Made by a program: the position numbers and the translations under genes
In this document: piece after piece, positions 30,841 through 43,791 of the stretch
Layout: the number at the start of each line of letters is the position of its first letter
How positions within the stretch are numbered: the first letter of the stretch is position 1
The notes under the pieces: model-generated
What the model saw: only the letters and a program-made list of their open reading frames with translations
Told to the model about the DNA's origin: nothing
The model's database searches: none
Assembly: GCA_018398585.1 (NCBI GenBank)
Contig: JAGTTD010000001.1
Span: 10,108,501 to 10,172,500 of the forward strand
Reading direction: 5' to 3'
Source: Simmondsia chinensis
Taxonomy: Eukaryota > Streptophyta > Magnoliopsida > Caryophyllales > Simmondsiaceae
Length of the DNA stretch: 64,000 nucleotides

Positions 30841-32262
30841 ATGCATTTTTCACTTTGAATACGAAAGTCGATATTAATAACAAAAAAATATTTTGAATAT
30901 AGAAAAGCACTTTAAATAGAAGGATTGTTTTATGATTTTAAACACAAGAGAAATCAATCTTATATAGAAAAGCATTTCCGTTGTCTTTGTTACAATCCTT
31001 TTTTTTTTTTTTTTTGTGTTTGTAGGTCAGTGAGGAATACCCCTTCAAATCTCCATACGTGGGAGCCACAAGTACTATAGTTGAGATTTCTAACTTGGGT
31101 GGTGTTTAAGACCCCCAGTGTTCTCTGCCATAAGGCTATGTCGCTAGATGGCAAAAACTATTACAATCCACAAATAAATAATCCTACAATTAAACAACTT
31201 CACAAATTTCACTTCATTGAAACTCACAAATCGAACTCAAATAGCTTCATAATTTTTTTTTTTTTTTTATGTTGGTAAAGGCAGGGGAGGAGGGTCATTA
31301 GTGGGGCTCAAACCCCAACGCTCTCATAATGCGACATCTTCAATTGTACATAGATACATATAACTCAATCAAGCAAGTGAGGAAATGAAGGCAAGAGAAT
31401 CATCAAAATTTGAAGCGTATGCTAATTAAATTTTTGTTCTTGACATCGGGTTGCAGTGATCACATCAACTTCGTATTCTTCTTATAATTGTGCGCTGAAT
31501 TTTGTGCTTGAACACTGTGTAGCAATGGTCATGTCAACTTTTGGAGCCTTTTTGAATTTTTTTTTTTTTTTTTTTTTTTTTGTAATTAGGAAATTATAGG
31601 TCGCCTTTAATTTTAATTTTTGTTAATTCGTTTTCCATTTAACAAGTTTTCCTTTTTGTTTTCACAGATTTCCTAAGCTTGTGTAAAGTTTCATTTCTTG
31701 GATGGTAAGTAATGGTAAGTAATTTTTTCGAGAAAACACCCATTGTATAAATTTAGTCAATTTAATTTAAAAAGTGTCAATTTAATCTTATATAATTGAT
31801 ATTATATAAGGATTCCACCACTTGTATTGGTAGAGTCCACCCAAAATCTGTGTCCTCATTTGAAATTTATTCGAGACTCTTTGTTAATTGCTTCTTTGTC
31901 TATATATAGACAATACTAACACAATTTGGCCATTAGTGTATTAATAACAATTAAAAGAAAAATGGGCTCTTCCAAGCTAAGGTTAGCTAATTAATTAGCA
32001 AACTTTCATTCTAGAACATTATGTGGGCACACATACTTTGCACTGCTCGTGACTTTTCTTGCCATGAGTGTTGGATGCATTTGATTTTGCTGTTAAACTG
32101 TTCTTTTCTTATAATTATTTGTCAGACTTTGTATCATTACATGACGTGCACTAGGAGAGATGGACAATTTTCGTACAACACATCAAAAACAACAGGAAAG
32201 TAAAGTATATATAATTGCAGAAATATTGAACGCTGGGGGAAAGAGATATGAAACCAGCTAGT
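30841..32262. other. AT-rich spacer
   Basis: I see no gene or mobile-element core. It holds T runs at 31000-31015, 31253-31269 and 31558-31581. Short frames (31081-31278, 32021-32203) have no motif support. Confidence 0.5.
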
Positions 32263-32944
32263 TGTTGGGTGCATAATACGCACTATAATCTATCCCATAT
32301 GGTATAAAGTTTTTTCCAGGCAAAAGAAACATAAACCGAAATAGGTTTACCGGAGTCATATAGACCGTGGTGTTTCATTTGGTGGGCTAGCCATTGCCCA
32401 TGTTTGTGATCATTTGCTTTAATATATGAAAACTTCGTAGGTTTTCATCAACATAAAAAAAAAAAAGGTGAATTCGTGAACCCTTTTTGGTGAGGTGCGC
32501 TCGGTGGAAGAAAACGAGAGGATGCAACAATCTAAGAAAGACTGATACTTTTCGGTGGAGATCAGGAAATGAAATTGGAGCAATTTAGAGTGGGTTTCCT
32601 AGGCATTTATTGGAGTGAATTGATCGGGGAGAATCAATCGTTCTTGGACCTAGTGAGGTAATCATTGTATCACTCAGCTTGCTCGTCGCTTTCAAATAAG
32701 GGCAACTATCTTGAAACCATAACTTTTTAATTGCTATTTCCAAAGTGGATTTGACTTGAAGTTTGCCCCGTGATTTTTCACTCTATCTTGTAGGATTTTC
32801 CACTTTATATTTGGCGTTCATTTATTTTGGCTTCATTTTTCTTCATTGATATTTGGTGACCTTGGTGTGCCCCATGATTATATCTATCATTATTGTTAGA
32901 TTGTTTGGTCAATTGAATTATTTTTAGTGTTCTAGACCCCAACA
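32263..32944 (+). repeat. C2 5' LTR
   Basis: It is 682 bp with terminal TGTTGGG/CCCAACA. Blocks shared with the 3' LTR include GCATAATACGCA, GTAGGTTTTCA, CGTGAACCCTTTTT and TTCATTGATATTTGGTGA. Confidence 0.85.
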
Positions 32945-32999
32945 AAGCGGTATTACAGTGAAAATCTATTGTTAGGCTGTAGAATAATAAATTGTACTA

Positions 33000-34250
33000 G
33001 TAATAACACGATAATAGAACTGACTGATGAAAATAATTCAATTTTGAAGGTAACGATAGAGGACCTGCTTCATTCTAAGGATTTGCATGACCTAATTGTC
33101 GGTGATAATATTTGGTCGGAAAATTTTCAGATATAGCATTGGAAAAATCCAATAGAAAAAATGTCAAGGCAATTAGAAAGTGGTAGATTTCACTATTTAT
33201 CATCATATATCACAAAGATACTAATGCCAAGATGTTATTAAAAAGTTTAGAGTCAATACAAGAGAAAGACTCATGAAATAAGGCTTTTTTGATTAAGAAA
33301 TTGGTGAACCTGAAATTGAAAGAGGTTTGATATATGGCTGAACACTTGAATAAATATTAGGATGTTATTAATTAGTTAACAATTTTGAAAACTGTTCTTG
33401 ACGATGAGTTGCAGGCTTTATTTCTCTTAAGATTCAACCTAATAGTTGAGAGACATTAGTGTTAACTATTAATAACTCAGCTTCCGATGAGAAAATTGTC
33501 GTTGAGTGTGGTAAAATACTGCTAACATGGACATGAGAAGAAAAGAGACGAGTATTGATTTGCGCAAGCACTTGTTACTCAGAACCGAGGTAGAAGCAAA
33601 AGTAAAAGGCCTAAGGGGAGTGCTAAGTCCAACGGCAGGTCTAAGTCTAGGAATGAAAAACCGGAGTATTAGCATTGTCATAAAACTAGGCACTTGAAGG
33701 AAAAAAATACTTTTTTTTTATGAAGGAACAAAAGGGAAAAATGAGTTAGAAAAAAGGCAGATCATATAAAAATTGTAACTATAGTGGTAGGCGATGGTGA
33801 TGACTAAGAAACATTGTTTTGTGCTAAAGGTGAGTGTAAACTTTGGTACTGCGAAAATGGGTAACAATAGTATTGCTAATATTGTTGGGATTGGGGATAT
33901 TCATGCACACACTAGCACTAGTTACATTATTACTTTGAAGAATGTGCAGCATATTCCAACATTGCACCTTAATCTGATTTCTGTTAGTGTTCAATAAAAG
34001 GAAGGTTATACCTATCATCATGGTGATGGAAAATGGAAGCTTTCAAATGGCTCACTGATAGTAGCAATATGAAAGTTTTTATACAAGACCTATGTAGTGG
34101 TGTGTGGTGGTGAATTGAATGCGATCGAGGATGATGATTAATTGAATTTATGTCACAAACGGCTGGCTCTTGTTAGTGAGAAAAGGTTGCTGATTTTGGA
34201 TGAAAAGTCCCTTATTCATTCAATTGAAGGTAAGTCACTGAACCCATGTG
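33000..34250 (+). pseudogene. gag: C2 gag and protease
   Basis: The first part (33020-33720) reads as a broken copia gag with a lysine-rich tail (about 33590-33660) and a damaged zinc knuckle (HCHKTRHLKEK-like, 33670-33705). Protease spacer sequence in the open stretch 33794-33994 is clear: AKMGNNSIANIVGIGDIHAHT and LKNVQHIPTLHLNLISV, followed by GDGKWKLSNGSLIVA (about 34024-34068). The catalytic D-S-G triplet was not found. Confidence 0.7.
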
Positions 34251-36940
34251 ATAATTCTTGTTATGTAACCATAATAGAGTCAGCTCTAGTAAACGATTGA
34301 AATAAAAACAAAATAAACTTCAATTGGTGCATTTTGATGATGTAGTGTTATTGAGGTGGACTCTGCAGGAGGAAATGTATGTTTTGTTTTATTTATTGAT
34401 GACGCTTCACAAAAAAATTTATATGTTTCTATTGATGCTCAAAAGCCATGAATTTCAAAGTTTTTAGCACTTTCATGCTTTGGTGGTGAGATAGATAGGG
34501 ATGTTACCGAAGTGTCTCCCTTCCGATAGTGGAAGAGAGTAAATTAACCGTGATTACAAAAGTTACTTTAAAAAGCATGGTATTTGTCATGAAAGGACAT
34601 AATCAGATATTCCTCAGCACAATGGTGTCGCATAAAGGATAATTAGAATCATTATGGGGGAAAATTAGATCTTTACTCAGAATGTTGAAGCTTTTATGGT
34701 GATGTTGTGAATACTGATGTGTACATCATTAGTTCCACTCTATTAGTTCCTTTGAATTGTGATATTCTAGAGAGAGAGTGGACTGGGAAAAATATTTCTC
34801 ATTCTCACTTAAAGATGTCAAGATGTAAAGCCTTCATGCCGGCACAAAAGGAACATAGATCAAAGCTTCATAGTAAAACCATTTCATGCTTTTATTTGTC
34901 GAATATGATGATGAGAAGTTTGGTTATATACTATGGAATCCAGAAAAGAAAAGGACCATGAGAAATAGAGATGTTGTATTTCATGAAACATAAGACAATG
35001 GAAAATTTTGACAAGTCGGAGAAGACTGTAGGTCCTACTAGCAATGTTGCTGATACTATACCAATTTCATCTTCATTAGGTGCCATAGATGCAGAGCATG
35101 TCTGTGATGGGACAAAACTTTAGAATGATGTTGAGCTAGATGCAATTGACGCTGCTAATAGGGTTGAGCGGCTCGCCGGGGCGGGGGGGGGGGGGGGGGG
35201 GGGGGGGAGTCAGTCCCCTAACAAGTGAGTGCAGGCCTTCATGTGAGATGCTCTGATAGAGAGCACCAATTGTCGACAAGGTATTTCAGTTCTGATAATA
35301 TTCTTTTTGCCGATGAGAAGGAGTCAAAGAGCTTCAAAAAAGTGCAATCTCATAGAAACAAGGATTGTTGGATAAAAGCACTAGAGGAAGAGATGAATTC
35401 TTTAGAAAAGAATGTAAACTATGAGTTTGTTGACCTTTCTATGGGCAGAGAAGCACTTTAAAACAAGTGGCTATTCAAGATGAAAAAGAATGGTAACCAA
35501 GTAGTGAAACATAAGGATCGATTGGCAATAAAAGGCTTCAATCAGAAGAAGGGATAGATTTTGATAAGATCTTTTCTCTTGTTGTGAAAATGAGTTCCAT
35601 TCGAGTGATGTTGGGTATGGAACCTAGTATGAAACTTGACCTTGAATAATTAGATGTAAAAACTACATTCCTCCATGGTCACTTTCAAGGGGAGATACAC
35701 ATGAAGTAAACTAAAGGGCATGAAATTAAGGATAAAGTGCACTGGGCTTAGGGATTGAAAAAGAGCTTGTAAAGTTTGAAATAGGGTCCTAGGAAGTGGT
35801 GAAAGAAGTTTGACTCATTTACGATGGGTTCAATGGTACAAGACAATAGTTTCAGACCATTTTGGGTATATAGGGAAATGTTTTGGTTCTTCCCACTCGT
35901 ACACATCATGATCATCCAGCATTTCTATGTTATATAGACTTGTACGTCACTATTTAGAATGGAGGTAATTTCATTAGTTTGCTGCTTTGTGTTGATGATA
36001 TGATAATTGTTGGTTAAGATGCAGATATGACTCAAAGACTTAAAGAGGAGTTGTCAAAGTCTTTTGAAACCAAGGACTAGTGTCCAGCTAAGCTGATTAG
36101 GGTAAGGAGATTAACCATGATAGAAAGATTGGAAAGTTGTGGTTATCACAAGAAAAAATATGTTGAACAGGTGCTTGTTAGGTTCAACATGAACAGTGCT
36201 AAACCAGTTAGCACACCTTATTACTCGTTTTAGAAAAGTACAGTTTTCTCTTATGACCAAGGAAGAAAGAGAAGGGATGTCAGTTATTCCATAGCCTTAT
36301 GTTCTTTATTCCTTCATTTTTGCTACAGCTTGTACTCGTCCAGATATTGCCCATATTGTGGGTGCTGTGAGCAAGCTCTTTCAAGAAACTTCATTAGTCA
36401 CAATGCAATTAATCTTTAGATACTTGCGGGGTACTATAAAGCAGTGTTTGAGTTTTAGAGGCTTAGGAGCGATTCTTGAAGGTTATACATACTCCAATAT
36501 GGGGGAATTTCATAATAGTAGGAAATGTCTTTGGGGCATTTGTTTACTTTTGTAGAGTGAAATTTCTGTTGGTAGCCTACATTGCAAAATTGTGTTGCTC
36601 CTTCTATTACTAAAGTTGATTATTTGAAGAGGAGAAGGAGATATTCTAAATGAAGAGGTTTCGTTGGGAGTTGGGTCTGAGACAAAAAGAATGTGTGGTA
36701 TTATGATGGTCAAAGTGCGATGAATTTGAGTAACAATTCCATGTATCATGCCCGCGCAATGCACATTGATGTGCGTTTCCATTTGGTGTTCAATTATTGA
36801 GAAAAGTTGATTATGTTGAAGAAGATTCACAATAATAAGAACATCGCATACATTTGACAAAGGTGGTACCTAGTGACAAGTTGGACATGTGCCTCAGGTT
36901 GACCAGAATGGACTCCAAGTTTCTTGATGCAGAGTACTTT
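34251..36940 (+). pseudogene. pol: C2 integrase, RT and RNase H remnants
   Basis: Integrase pieces are readable around 34370-34640 (FIDDASQKN, then PQHNGVA as the GHHPQQNGV equivalent). RT pieces include KWLFKMKKNGNQVVKHKDRLAIKGFNQKKG (35465-35554), the adjoining FSLVVKMSSIRVML, and RFNMNSAKPVSTP (36181-36220). The C-terminal block ATRPDIAHIVGAVSKLF-like sequence is near 36330-36380. RNase H remnants reach about 36850 (MYHARAMHIDVRFHLV). Stops and shifts are everywhere and the YVDD box is not intact. Confidence 0.72.
35183..35207 (+). repeat. Poly(G) tract, 25 bases
   Basis: 25 uninterrupted G follow GCCGGGGC in C2. Two more such tracts lie at 56629-56657 and 57461-57486. Confidence 0.9.
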
Positions 36941-36950
36941 CCTTCTCGCG

Positions 36951-37091
36951 GTGGGGATGCATAATACGCATTATGGTCCTACCCACACGGCACAAAGTTT
37001 TGTTTGAGAGAGAAAATAAATATCAAAATAAGTTTAAAAAGGGTAATATGGACCCTGGCGTTTTATTTGGTGAGCTCGTGACCCATGTTAG
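36951..37091 (+). repeat. C2 3' LTR, left part
   Basis: It starts near GTGGGGATGCATAATACGCA and matches the first ~140 bp of the 5' LTR. Its last five bases, GTTAG (37087-37091), are the target duplication of the nested solo LTR. Confidence 0.8.
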
Positions 37092-38918
37092 TGTTGGCAA
37101 ATATTTCACGAAATAATTCCTGATAAATGGACCAAAATGGTGCAGCGGAAGAGAGAAATTGAAATTCTTAATTTTAATCTAAATGTCTTGATTTACTTAA
37201 ACTACTTAAATCAAGATTTCTACTCTAACAGGTTTATACTGATACCCAAAAATATCATATATAAAAAAAAGATCCAAATATAGCATTTGGAACGAAACGA
37301 ACTAAAGAATACATGGAGTGAGATTCCAATTCTTTATTTGAAAACCTGAAATGTAAAGAAGAAGCTTATGACACCTCAATGTTTTCTTTGGAATGATCTC
37401 TTTAATACCAGAATGTGGACTTCTAAAATATTTAATTTAGAAAAAAATTTAGAACAAAAAATTTTCTTTTAATCTTTCTGAAAAGCAATTTTTCAGAAAA
37501 AATACAAATGCTAAACTTTAAATTATAAAACCCTAATTTTTGATGCCAAACAACATATACACGCAGATATGCATATCCAAAACTAACTCAAAAAAAAAAA
37601 AAAAAAAAAAAAAAAATAGTTTTCCTTTTTATGTTTTATAATTAACATGTGATAGCCCCTTAATGCAGTTTAGCGGCTTACGTGCGTCGGCCCGACAAGC
37701 CGCTAGATGTGCGCCTCGCGCTTCTCGACGCATGTTATATACCCCTTTGTTTGGGTGTTTTTCCATATATATGTAAATTTATCATATGAATTTATCTAAC
37801 AAAAATAAATTTATTTATCTTACAAATAAATAATCCATCTCATGAGTTTTAGTAAAAATATTATTAATCTGATAAATAAATAATTTATCGCATAAATTCA
37901 TTCCAAATATTTTCAAATGGTGATTTACACTAAGGCTTGTGAAGGGACCTCAGATACAATTTAATTCTAGCACCAAATGGATCAAATTTAACTATCAACA
38001 CTTGATAACATTGATTAGCATTTTACAACATTCAGTTCCATTAAATGAACATTGTTGCACTCTAGAATTGAACATATTCACTGGATAATTCCCATTCAAT
38101 AATTAAATAGGCGACCGACTCCCCTATTAGATGTTCATGAGAAATAGTAATTCAAACTACTATCATTATATTTCACTTCTTTTCCTTAAGCTCCCGACTT
38201 TCCCTTTGGGAAAAATTCTGTGATACAATCGGTGACTATCTCTTAAAATACTTTGGTTAAAGATTTAAAATTTTGTAATACCTGTAAATCTACTTAAGGG
38301 GACATCTGTATCTCAAAAGAGACAATAGATTCCATATTGAATGTTTTGCTCCCACTACACCTAATGCTACCACCCGTCGTACAAAGGATTTTGGCCCACT
38401 AAACAAGACCTCACTTTTTTAATATATCAAAGTGACACACATTACGTGCACGAGCCCAATATAATCTCTAGATTTAGAGTCATTGCCTTAATAGAATGAA
38501 TTAGTTATTTCTGATAGCAGTAGAGAAATATATAATTCAGGTGGTCCAACTCAATTTTCAAATCTTATTGACAAACACTAACACGATACATTTGGATCCC
38601 TATCCACGTGACCATGACAAATCATCTAAAATATCACATTATAGTCTTATTAAACAAGTTGTTCAAACTTATCATCGACTATGAACTTACTTTGACAGCA
38701 TATTTAAATTTTTGGTTGAAGCCTATCTGTGTATCAATCTTATTGAACATATGAACCAAACTTGACATGTCATCTTGAACTTCGTCTATTTCATAGATTA
38801 TTTTAGAAAACAATCACGCGCATGTTGACTCCTATGACATAACCAATCATTAAATGAATAAACTTTATTTAATTAATATTTTAAAAATAATTGATTTTTT
38901 AGGACATTAATCCCAACA
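37092..38918 (-). repeat. Solo LTR, 1,827 bp, in C2 3' LTR
   Basis: It is flanked by GTTAG at 37087-37091 and 38919-38923. The ends are TGTTGG and CCCAACA. It is absent from the C2 5' LTR, which is continuous at this point. There is no internal coding sequence, so it is the product of LTR-LTR recombination. On the minus strand it begins TGTTGGGATTAATGTCCTAA, a start I associate with long copia LTRs, hence the strand call. An A36-37 run is at about 37580-37616. Confidence 0.88.
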
Positions 38919-39479
38919 GTTAGATAATTTGCTTTAATGTAAGAAAATCTTGTAGGTTTTCACCCTTATGCCAAAAAATAATAATAATAAATAAAAATAA
39001 ATTAAAAATTGGTGACTACGTGAACCCTTTTTTTAGTGAGGTCCTCGGTGGAAGAAAATGAGAAGATGCAGTCAACAGCATGAATGATCGATATTTCTAG
39101 TAGGGATTGGGGCTAAATCTTTGATATTAGGGTGAGTTTTCTAGGTATTGATTGGAGCGAATATATGTGAAAGAATCAGTTATTTTTTAGCTTAGAGAGA
39201 GGTAATTCTTGTATTTTACTCAAATTGCTTGTAAGTTTCATATTAGGGCAAACATATTAAAATAATAGTGTTGTAATTGCTATTTTTCATATTGGATTTG
39301 GTTGTCGGTTGGATTTTCCCTCAAACCTGGAGGGTTATCTACGTTATATCAAGTGTTTATTTATTTATGCTTCATTTTTATTCATTGATATTTGGTGATC
39401 TTGGTTAGACTTAATATTATATCATTATTGTTGGCTTGTGTGGTCGATTGATTTGGGTTTGGTGTTCTAGATCCCAACA
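38919..39479 (+). repeat. C2 3' LTR, right part
   Basis: Resumes with GTTAGATAATTTGCTTTAATGTA and runs to the terminal CCCAACA, matching about 32405-32944. Confidence 0.85.
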
Positions 39480-40027
39480 CTTATCAACAGGTTCAAGGTG
39501 GAACTACATCAAGAGTTTGTTTTTTAAAACTTGAAACATAGATGGCTATTGAGTTTAGAGGCCAGGGGTCAACTCATCAGGTCATTAGCAAGTACGGAGA
39601 GTTTACAAGTCCAGAAACGTCAAGCAACAAGCGTCTTTCTTTCCAGAAGGCTAAAGTTTAGATCGTTTTAAGATTGCATTTGATATTTTTCTCATTTTTT
39701 TTGTTTCTAAAGGTCAGAGTTTCAGTCAAAGTACTTTTTTTTCTTTTAGCTTTTTGATTGGTAAGTTTTGTACATTAGTTAGGGACAGTGTTGTAGAAAA
39801 CGTAGGTGTCTAGATTTTTAAATAAGCTTGTAAATAGCCGATTGGTAGTTTTTCCTTTTTCCTAAATCATTTTTGGTAAGTTAGTGATATATACCATATA
39901 TGAGAAGAAATATATGTACAAGTCTACGAGGGGCACACCCCAAGCCAAGGCCACGAGGCCTACATCAAAGAATCAAAGAATGAAACAAATCAACACAAAA
40001 GCATCAAAGGTCAACAAGACCGAACAA
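39480..40027. other. Spacer, possible 3' end of the L1 LINE on the minus strand
   Basis: There is no coding evidence; a 65-codon frame at 39884-40078 has no motif. Read on the minus strand from 40027 it could continue the L1 3' UTR that is cut at 53580 (see the CACTA entry): GC-rich GGCCTCGTGGCC then TACATATATTTCTTC. Confidence 0.35.
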
Positions 40028-40065
40028 AACTACAAGAAAATTGTGAAATTGCTACGGACAAAATC

Positions 40066-40760
40066 CATTGCAAATCTGTAGCAAACTATCAAAAGCAACA
40101 GTTTTGCAACAAAAAAGCTTCAGACAAACATTCGTTGCAAAATACCCCATAGCAAATTATTTGCAACAGATTTGCAACGAAAATTTACAATGGCCTAAAT
40201 TCGTTGCAAATCCGTTGGAAATTTGCCATGGATTCGCAACATTACTATCCGTTGCACATTTGCAACAAATAAGGTTGTTGAAAATTCGTTCCAAATTTGC
40301 AACATATTTACAAGAGAAATGACCGCAGCAAAGTTGCAATGGATACATTGGTCATAAAACCGTGGCAAATTTAAAACGGCATTTGCTACAATGATGTCGT
40401 TGCATTTTTGCAACGCTCATTTTATTACAAATCCGTTGCAAATTTACAATAGTTTTGCAACGACTGTTTGCGTTGGAAATTTACAATGATATCAGCGTTT
40501 CAAATCCGTTGCAAATGTACAACATCTTTGCAACGATCATTCGCGTTGCAAATTTACAACAGTTTTGCAACGACTGTTTGCGTTGGAAATTTACAATGGT
40601 ATCAGCGCTTCAAATCCGTTGCAAATTTACAACATCTTTGCAACGATCATTCGCATTGCAAATTTGCAATAGTTTTGCGAGTACTGCGTTTTGGAACCGT
40701 ATTGTTGTTTCAAATCCGTTGCAAAATTTATAATAGCTTTGCACCGACTTTGCCAAAACT
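40066..40760 (-). repeat. CACTA 3' subterminal array with 110-bp tandem units
   Basis: The motif AGTTTTGCAACGACTG (or a close variant) recurs at 40451, 40561 and 40671, an exact 110-bp period. Inside and upstream, TTGCAAAT, TTTGCAACG and CCGTTGCAAAT occur many times on both strands. This fits binding sites for the element's own TNPA-type protein. Confidence 0.85.
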
Positions 40761-41054
40761 TTGCTCCTTATAAAATTGTGAAATTGATACAATTTTAAAA
40801 ATAAAAAACTATTAGCCATGGTTATGTAACATATTTCACAATTTACATTTCCACAATTTGAAGCACAAAAAAGTAAACATTATATAAAGTTATATCACAT
40901 ATGCAAAAAGAGAACATAATTAAAGAGTTATGTATCAGTCAATATGAGAATACAAAAGACCAAGTAACTTGTCCATAGGTACGATTGGAAGATTGAATTT
41001 GAAATCACAGCTAATTCTAAATTGCTAACAACAAGTTATAAAAAAGTTCATGAG

Positions 41055-43566
41055 CTATTCATCACTTTCATCTTCATCGTCTTCGTTAGATGGATCGGAG
41101 GGAGGATCATTCGAGGGCTTTATAGGAGGAGGATAACCAATTCGCTCGTCAATACTTTGTAGGATACTCACAATCTTCAGATTCGTCTGTCGTACCTCAG
41201 AAATTTCTGATTTCAATTGTTGAATTTGCTCTTCATGCTGACGTACAAGGGTAGACTCCTCATAAAAACGAGAGCGTTGATCCCATTGGGAGTTTCTCAT
41301 CCTTTGAGAAAGTCCATATATAGGGTCTTCGGAGGAAGGATCCACAGCAACTTTCCATATGTTAGGATCAAATGCATTTGCACATGAGTCCTCTCCATGT
41401 ACAACATGGTACTCATCTTCATACCTTTCCTATAAAACAATTTATTTCTTTAACAAATATAAACACGACATAAAATTTATAAATAATTTCATGTATGAAG
41501 TATTAAACTAAATATATAGATATTAATTTACGAATATTTATTGTCATCAAGCATAACAATAAAACCAAAACAAATTAACATCTAACCAAACACATGCTCT
41601 ATGATTTACACCATGACAAAAAGGGCCCAATGTCTCATTTCCTTAGACATGTCACAATCATCCATACACTTTTGCATTCAATACATTTTCTTTTCAAAGA
41701 AAGTATTAGTAAGCAGAATTAACTACACAAGAAAACTTTATTATATCCTTTAAAATGTTGAATAATATATGAATATAGAGAATGGAGGTAAGAATGCCAA
41801 CACTAAATCTATTGAAAGCTTACATAGTAAGGATACATGACAAAATTTTGATTTCAATTACTACTCGCATTGACATTGAAACAGAACATATCAACATACT
41901 CATTCACATGCCCATGACTTTACCCTTAAATTTCATGCTCAAACTATGAAAATGTCAAATAGATCAAGTAAAAATGCAAGAACCTTAGAGACCTCTTACT
42001 CTATTTTCACTTTCAACATACTCATTCACACCTATATTTCACAACATATATTTGTTAAAAATGCTAAAACTCTCCACTCATTTCTACACTAACCTTTGAT
42101 GATATGAATTTCTATCCAATTCACCCACCACAAATTTAGCAAAAAAAATCTATATTCACCAAACCAATTAGCAACAATTACTCACATGTAATTTTATTCA
42201 TATTTTTTCTGAAACCAAGCCCACAAAATTAAACTTTGGGGACAAATCTATTTCTAATAACAGGTATACAGAACATATAGACATATAATTTACAAATAAG
42301 TTTATGTATATTTAAATATATGCTTACCGCAACATTCCTTGATCGATCATCCACATATTGTCCGGTTTTATCTCCCTTTCGATGGATATGACAGTGCTTG
42401 AACATCTCTACTTGAGTAACAGGCTTACCCTTCACTTTCTCCTATATAATCAAATTGAATTAATTATAAACTAACACAACAATAAGTACATACAAGGACA
42501 GAGGTGGCGTACATATACATGTACACATAAAAATATACCAGTCTTCGATGATGTTCCGAAAATGAGATGGAACCGGCCGTGTGCCTACTTATTTCTTTTC
42601 CATCTTTGCCTTTTCTATTTTCTTTGTTTTTTTTTATTTTTCTTGCCACTCGGGGTTATTCCATATTCTGCACATTTCTCCCCAATAGTCGCCGTCTATC
42701 CACTTAGGGCATTTATTAACTAGGATAACATTCCTGTTTCGATCATAAGCTTCTTTGTGAGCTCTTCCCATCATTTGCCTTACCCGCTCTCCCACTTTGC
42801 TATTGAAGATTTTTCTCATAAACGGATTCAGGGAAGGATGCCAGCAAAAGATCATCTGGAACCATAAAAAATATATTACAACCTAGTTTCGAAGCTATAA
42901 ACAAAAATCAAATTTAGAGAAATTAATCATCATACCTCGAATTGTTTCCAGAGATCTTCTCGAAGTTGTGTCGGAAATTCATTATATGTGATCCACGGGC
43001 CACCAAAGTTATCCGTGATCAAATCATTGATGATATCTCCAACTTCTTTACCAATGAAATTCCTGTATATGAAAAAAAAATAATAAATACTCAATGACTG
43101 TAAAAACAAAAAGCTAAAATGTATTACAAAATAAACATTTAATACTACCTGCTGTCGTCAACTGCTATATAAGTGCGGTCTGCCGGATTACGACGTGGAC
43201 GAGGGGGAGATGAATTCGGAGGCAGTGAAGGACCTGCCTCAAATGGCTCTGGAGTTCGAGAAAGTCTAGTATCTCCATACTGATACAACCCCTTATCACG
43301 GTCCCTCATTTGTGGGCTAGCATTTTCACCCGTATAAGGGGGCATCCTATGAACTGTCGTATGTGAAGGCCCAGTGAAGGCTGAGATGGTGGGCTATGAC
43401 TTGCTCCTGTACTGGGACCTCTACGTGATGATGTAGTTTCTATGGGGGTCACACTAGTGTTATGAGAAACATGCGGTCTGATTAAATTATCCTCTTCATG
43501 CTCACCACCCAGCTGGACTCGAAATGTATTAGAAGGGGATTCATTAGATCCTCCTCTAATATCCAT
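41055..43566 (-). CDS. tnpA: CACTA tnpA-like protein (plant Transposase_24/Ptta type), spliced
   Basis: This is the second CACTA gene; its product is expected to bind the subterminal repeats. Minus-strand exons with GT..AG borders are about 43566-43149, 43062-42936, 42855-42539, 42441-42328 and 41429-41055, and the phases of the first joins agree. The N-terminus is Pro/Ser-rich. Then come NFIGKEVGDIINDL.., MIFCWHPSLNPFMRKIF.., HKEAYDRNRNVIL, the family signature EMFKHCHIHRKGDKTGQYVDDRS (42405-42337), and a C-terminal coiled coil (QHEEQIQQLKSEISEVRQ) with an acidic end. One frame break near 43345 and one indel in an A-run at about 42640 interrupt it. An upstream ATG at about 43626 meets a stop. 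Confidence 0.78.
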
Positions 43567-43791
43567 GTCACGGGGCGATTAGCTGGAACGATGCCTCTGT
43601 TTTTTTGAACTATGTTTGCGCTTCATCTTATCTGCATTCACACTATGATAGAAAAGATACATGACAATACATATAAATTCAACAATCTTATTAAACATGT
43701 AAAATATGTATGGCAAAATAATAGTAATGTCATACAAAAATACATCTAAAGTTATAACATAGGAATATCATTTTAATTCCAAAGCTATTCA

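Larger units (their letters stand above)
32263..39479 (+). mobile_element. Ty1/copia element C2, full structure, heavily decayed
   Basis: The 5' LTR (32263-32944) begins TGTTGGG and ends CCCAACA. The 3' LTR (36951-39479) carries a nested solo LTR. The internal order gag, protease, integrase, RT, RNase H is the copia order. The flanks CTAGT and CTTAT do not match exactly. Coding regions hold stops every few dozen codons. Motifs resemble the Tork/Tnt1-type group, as in C3. Confidence 0.82.

Noticed and set aside
39884..40078. 65-codon Lys/Thr-rich frame next to the CACTA end
   Set aside because: It crosses the CACTA terminus at 40028, so it cannot be an original gene.
40451..40760. CRISPR-like array (regular repeats)
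   Set aside because: The 110-bp units are wholly conserved with no variable spacers, and the context is a plant CACTA transposon end.
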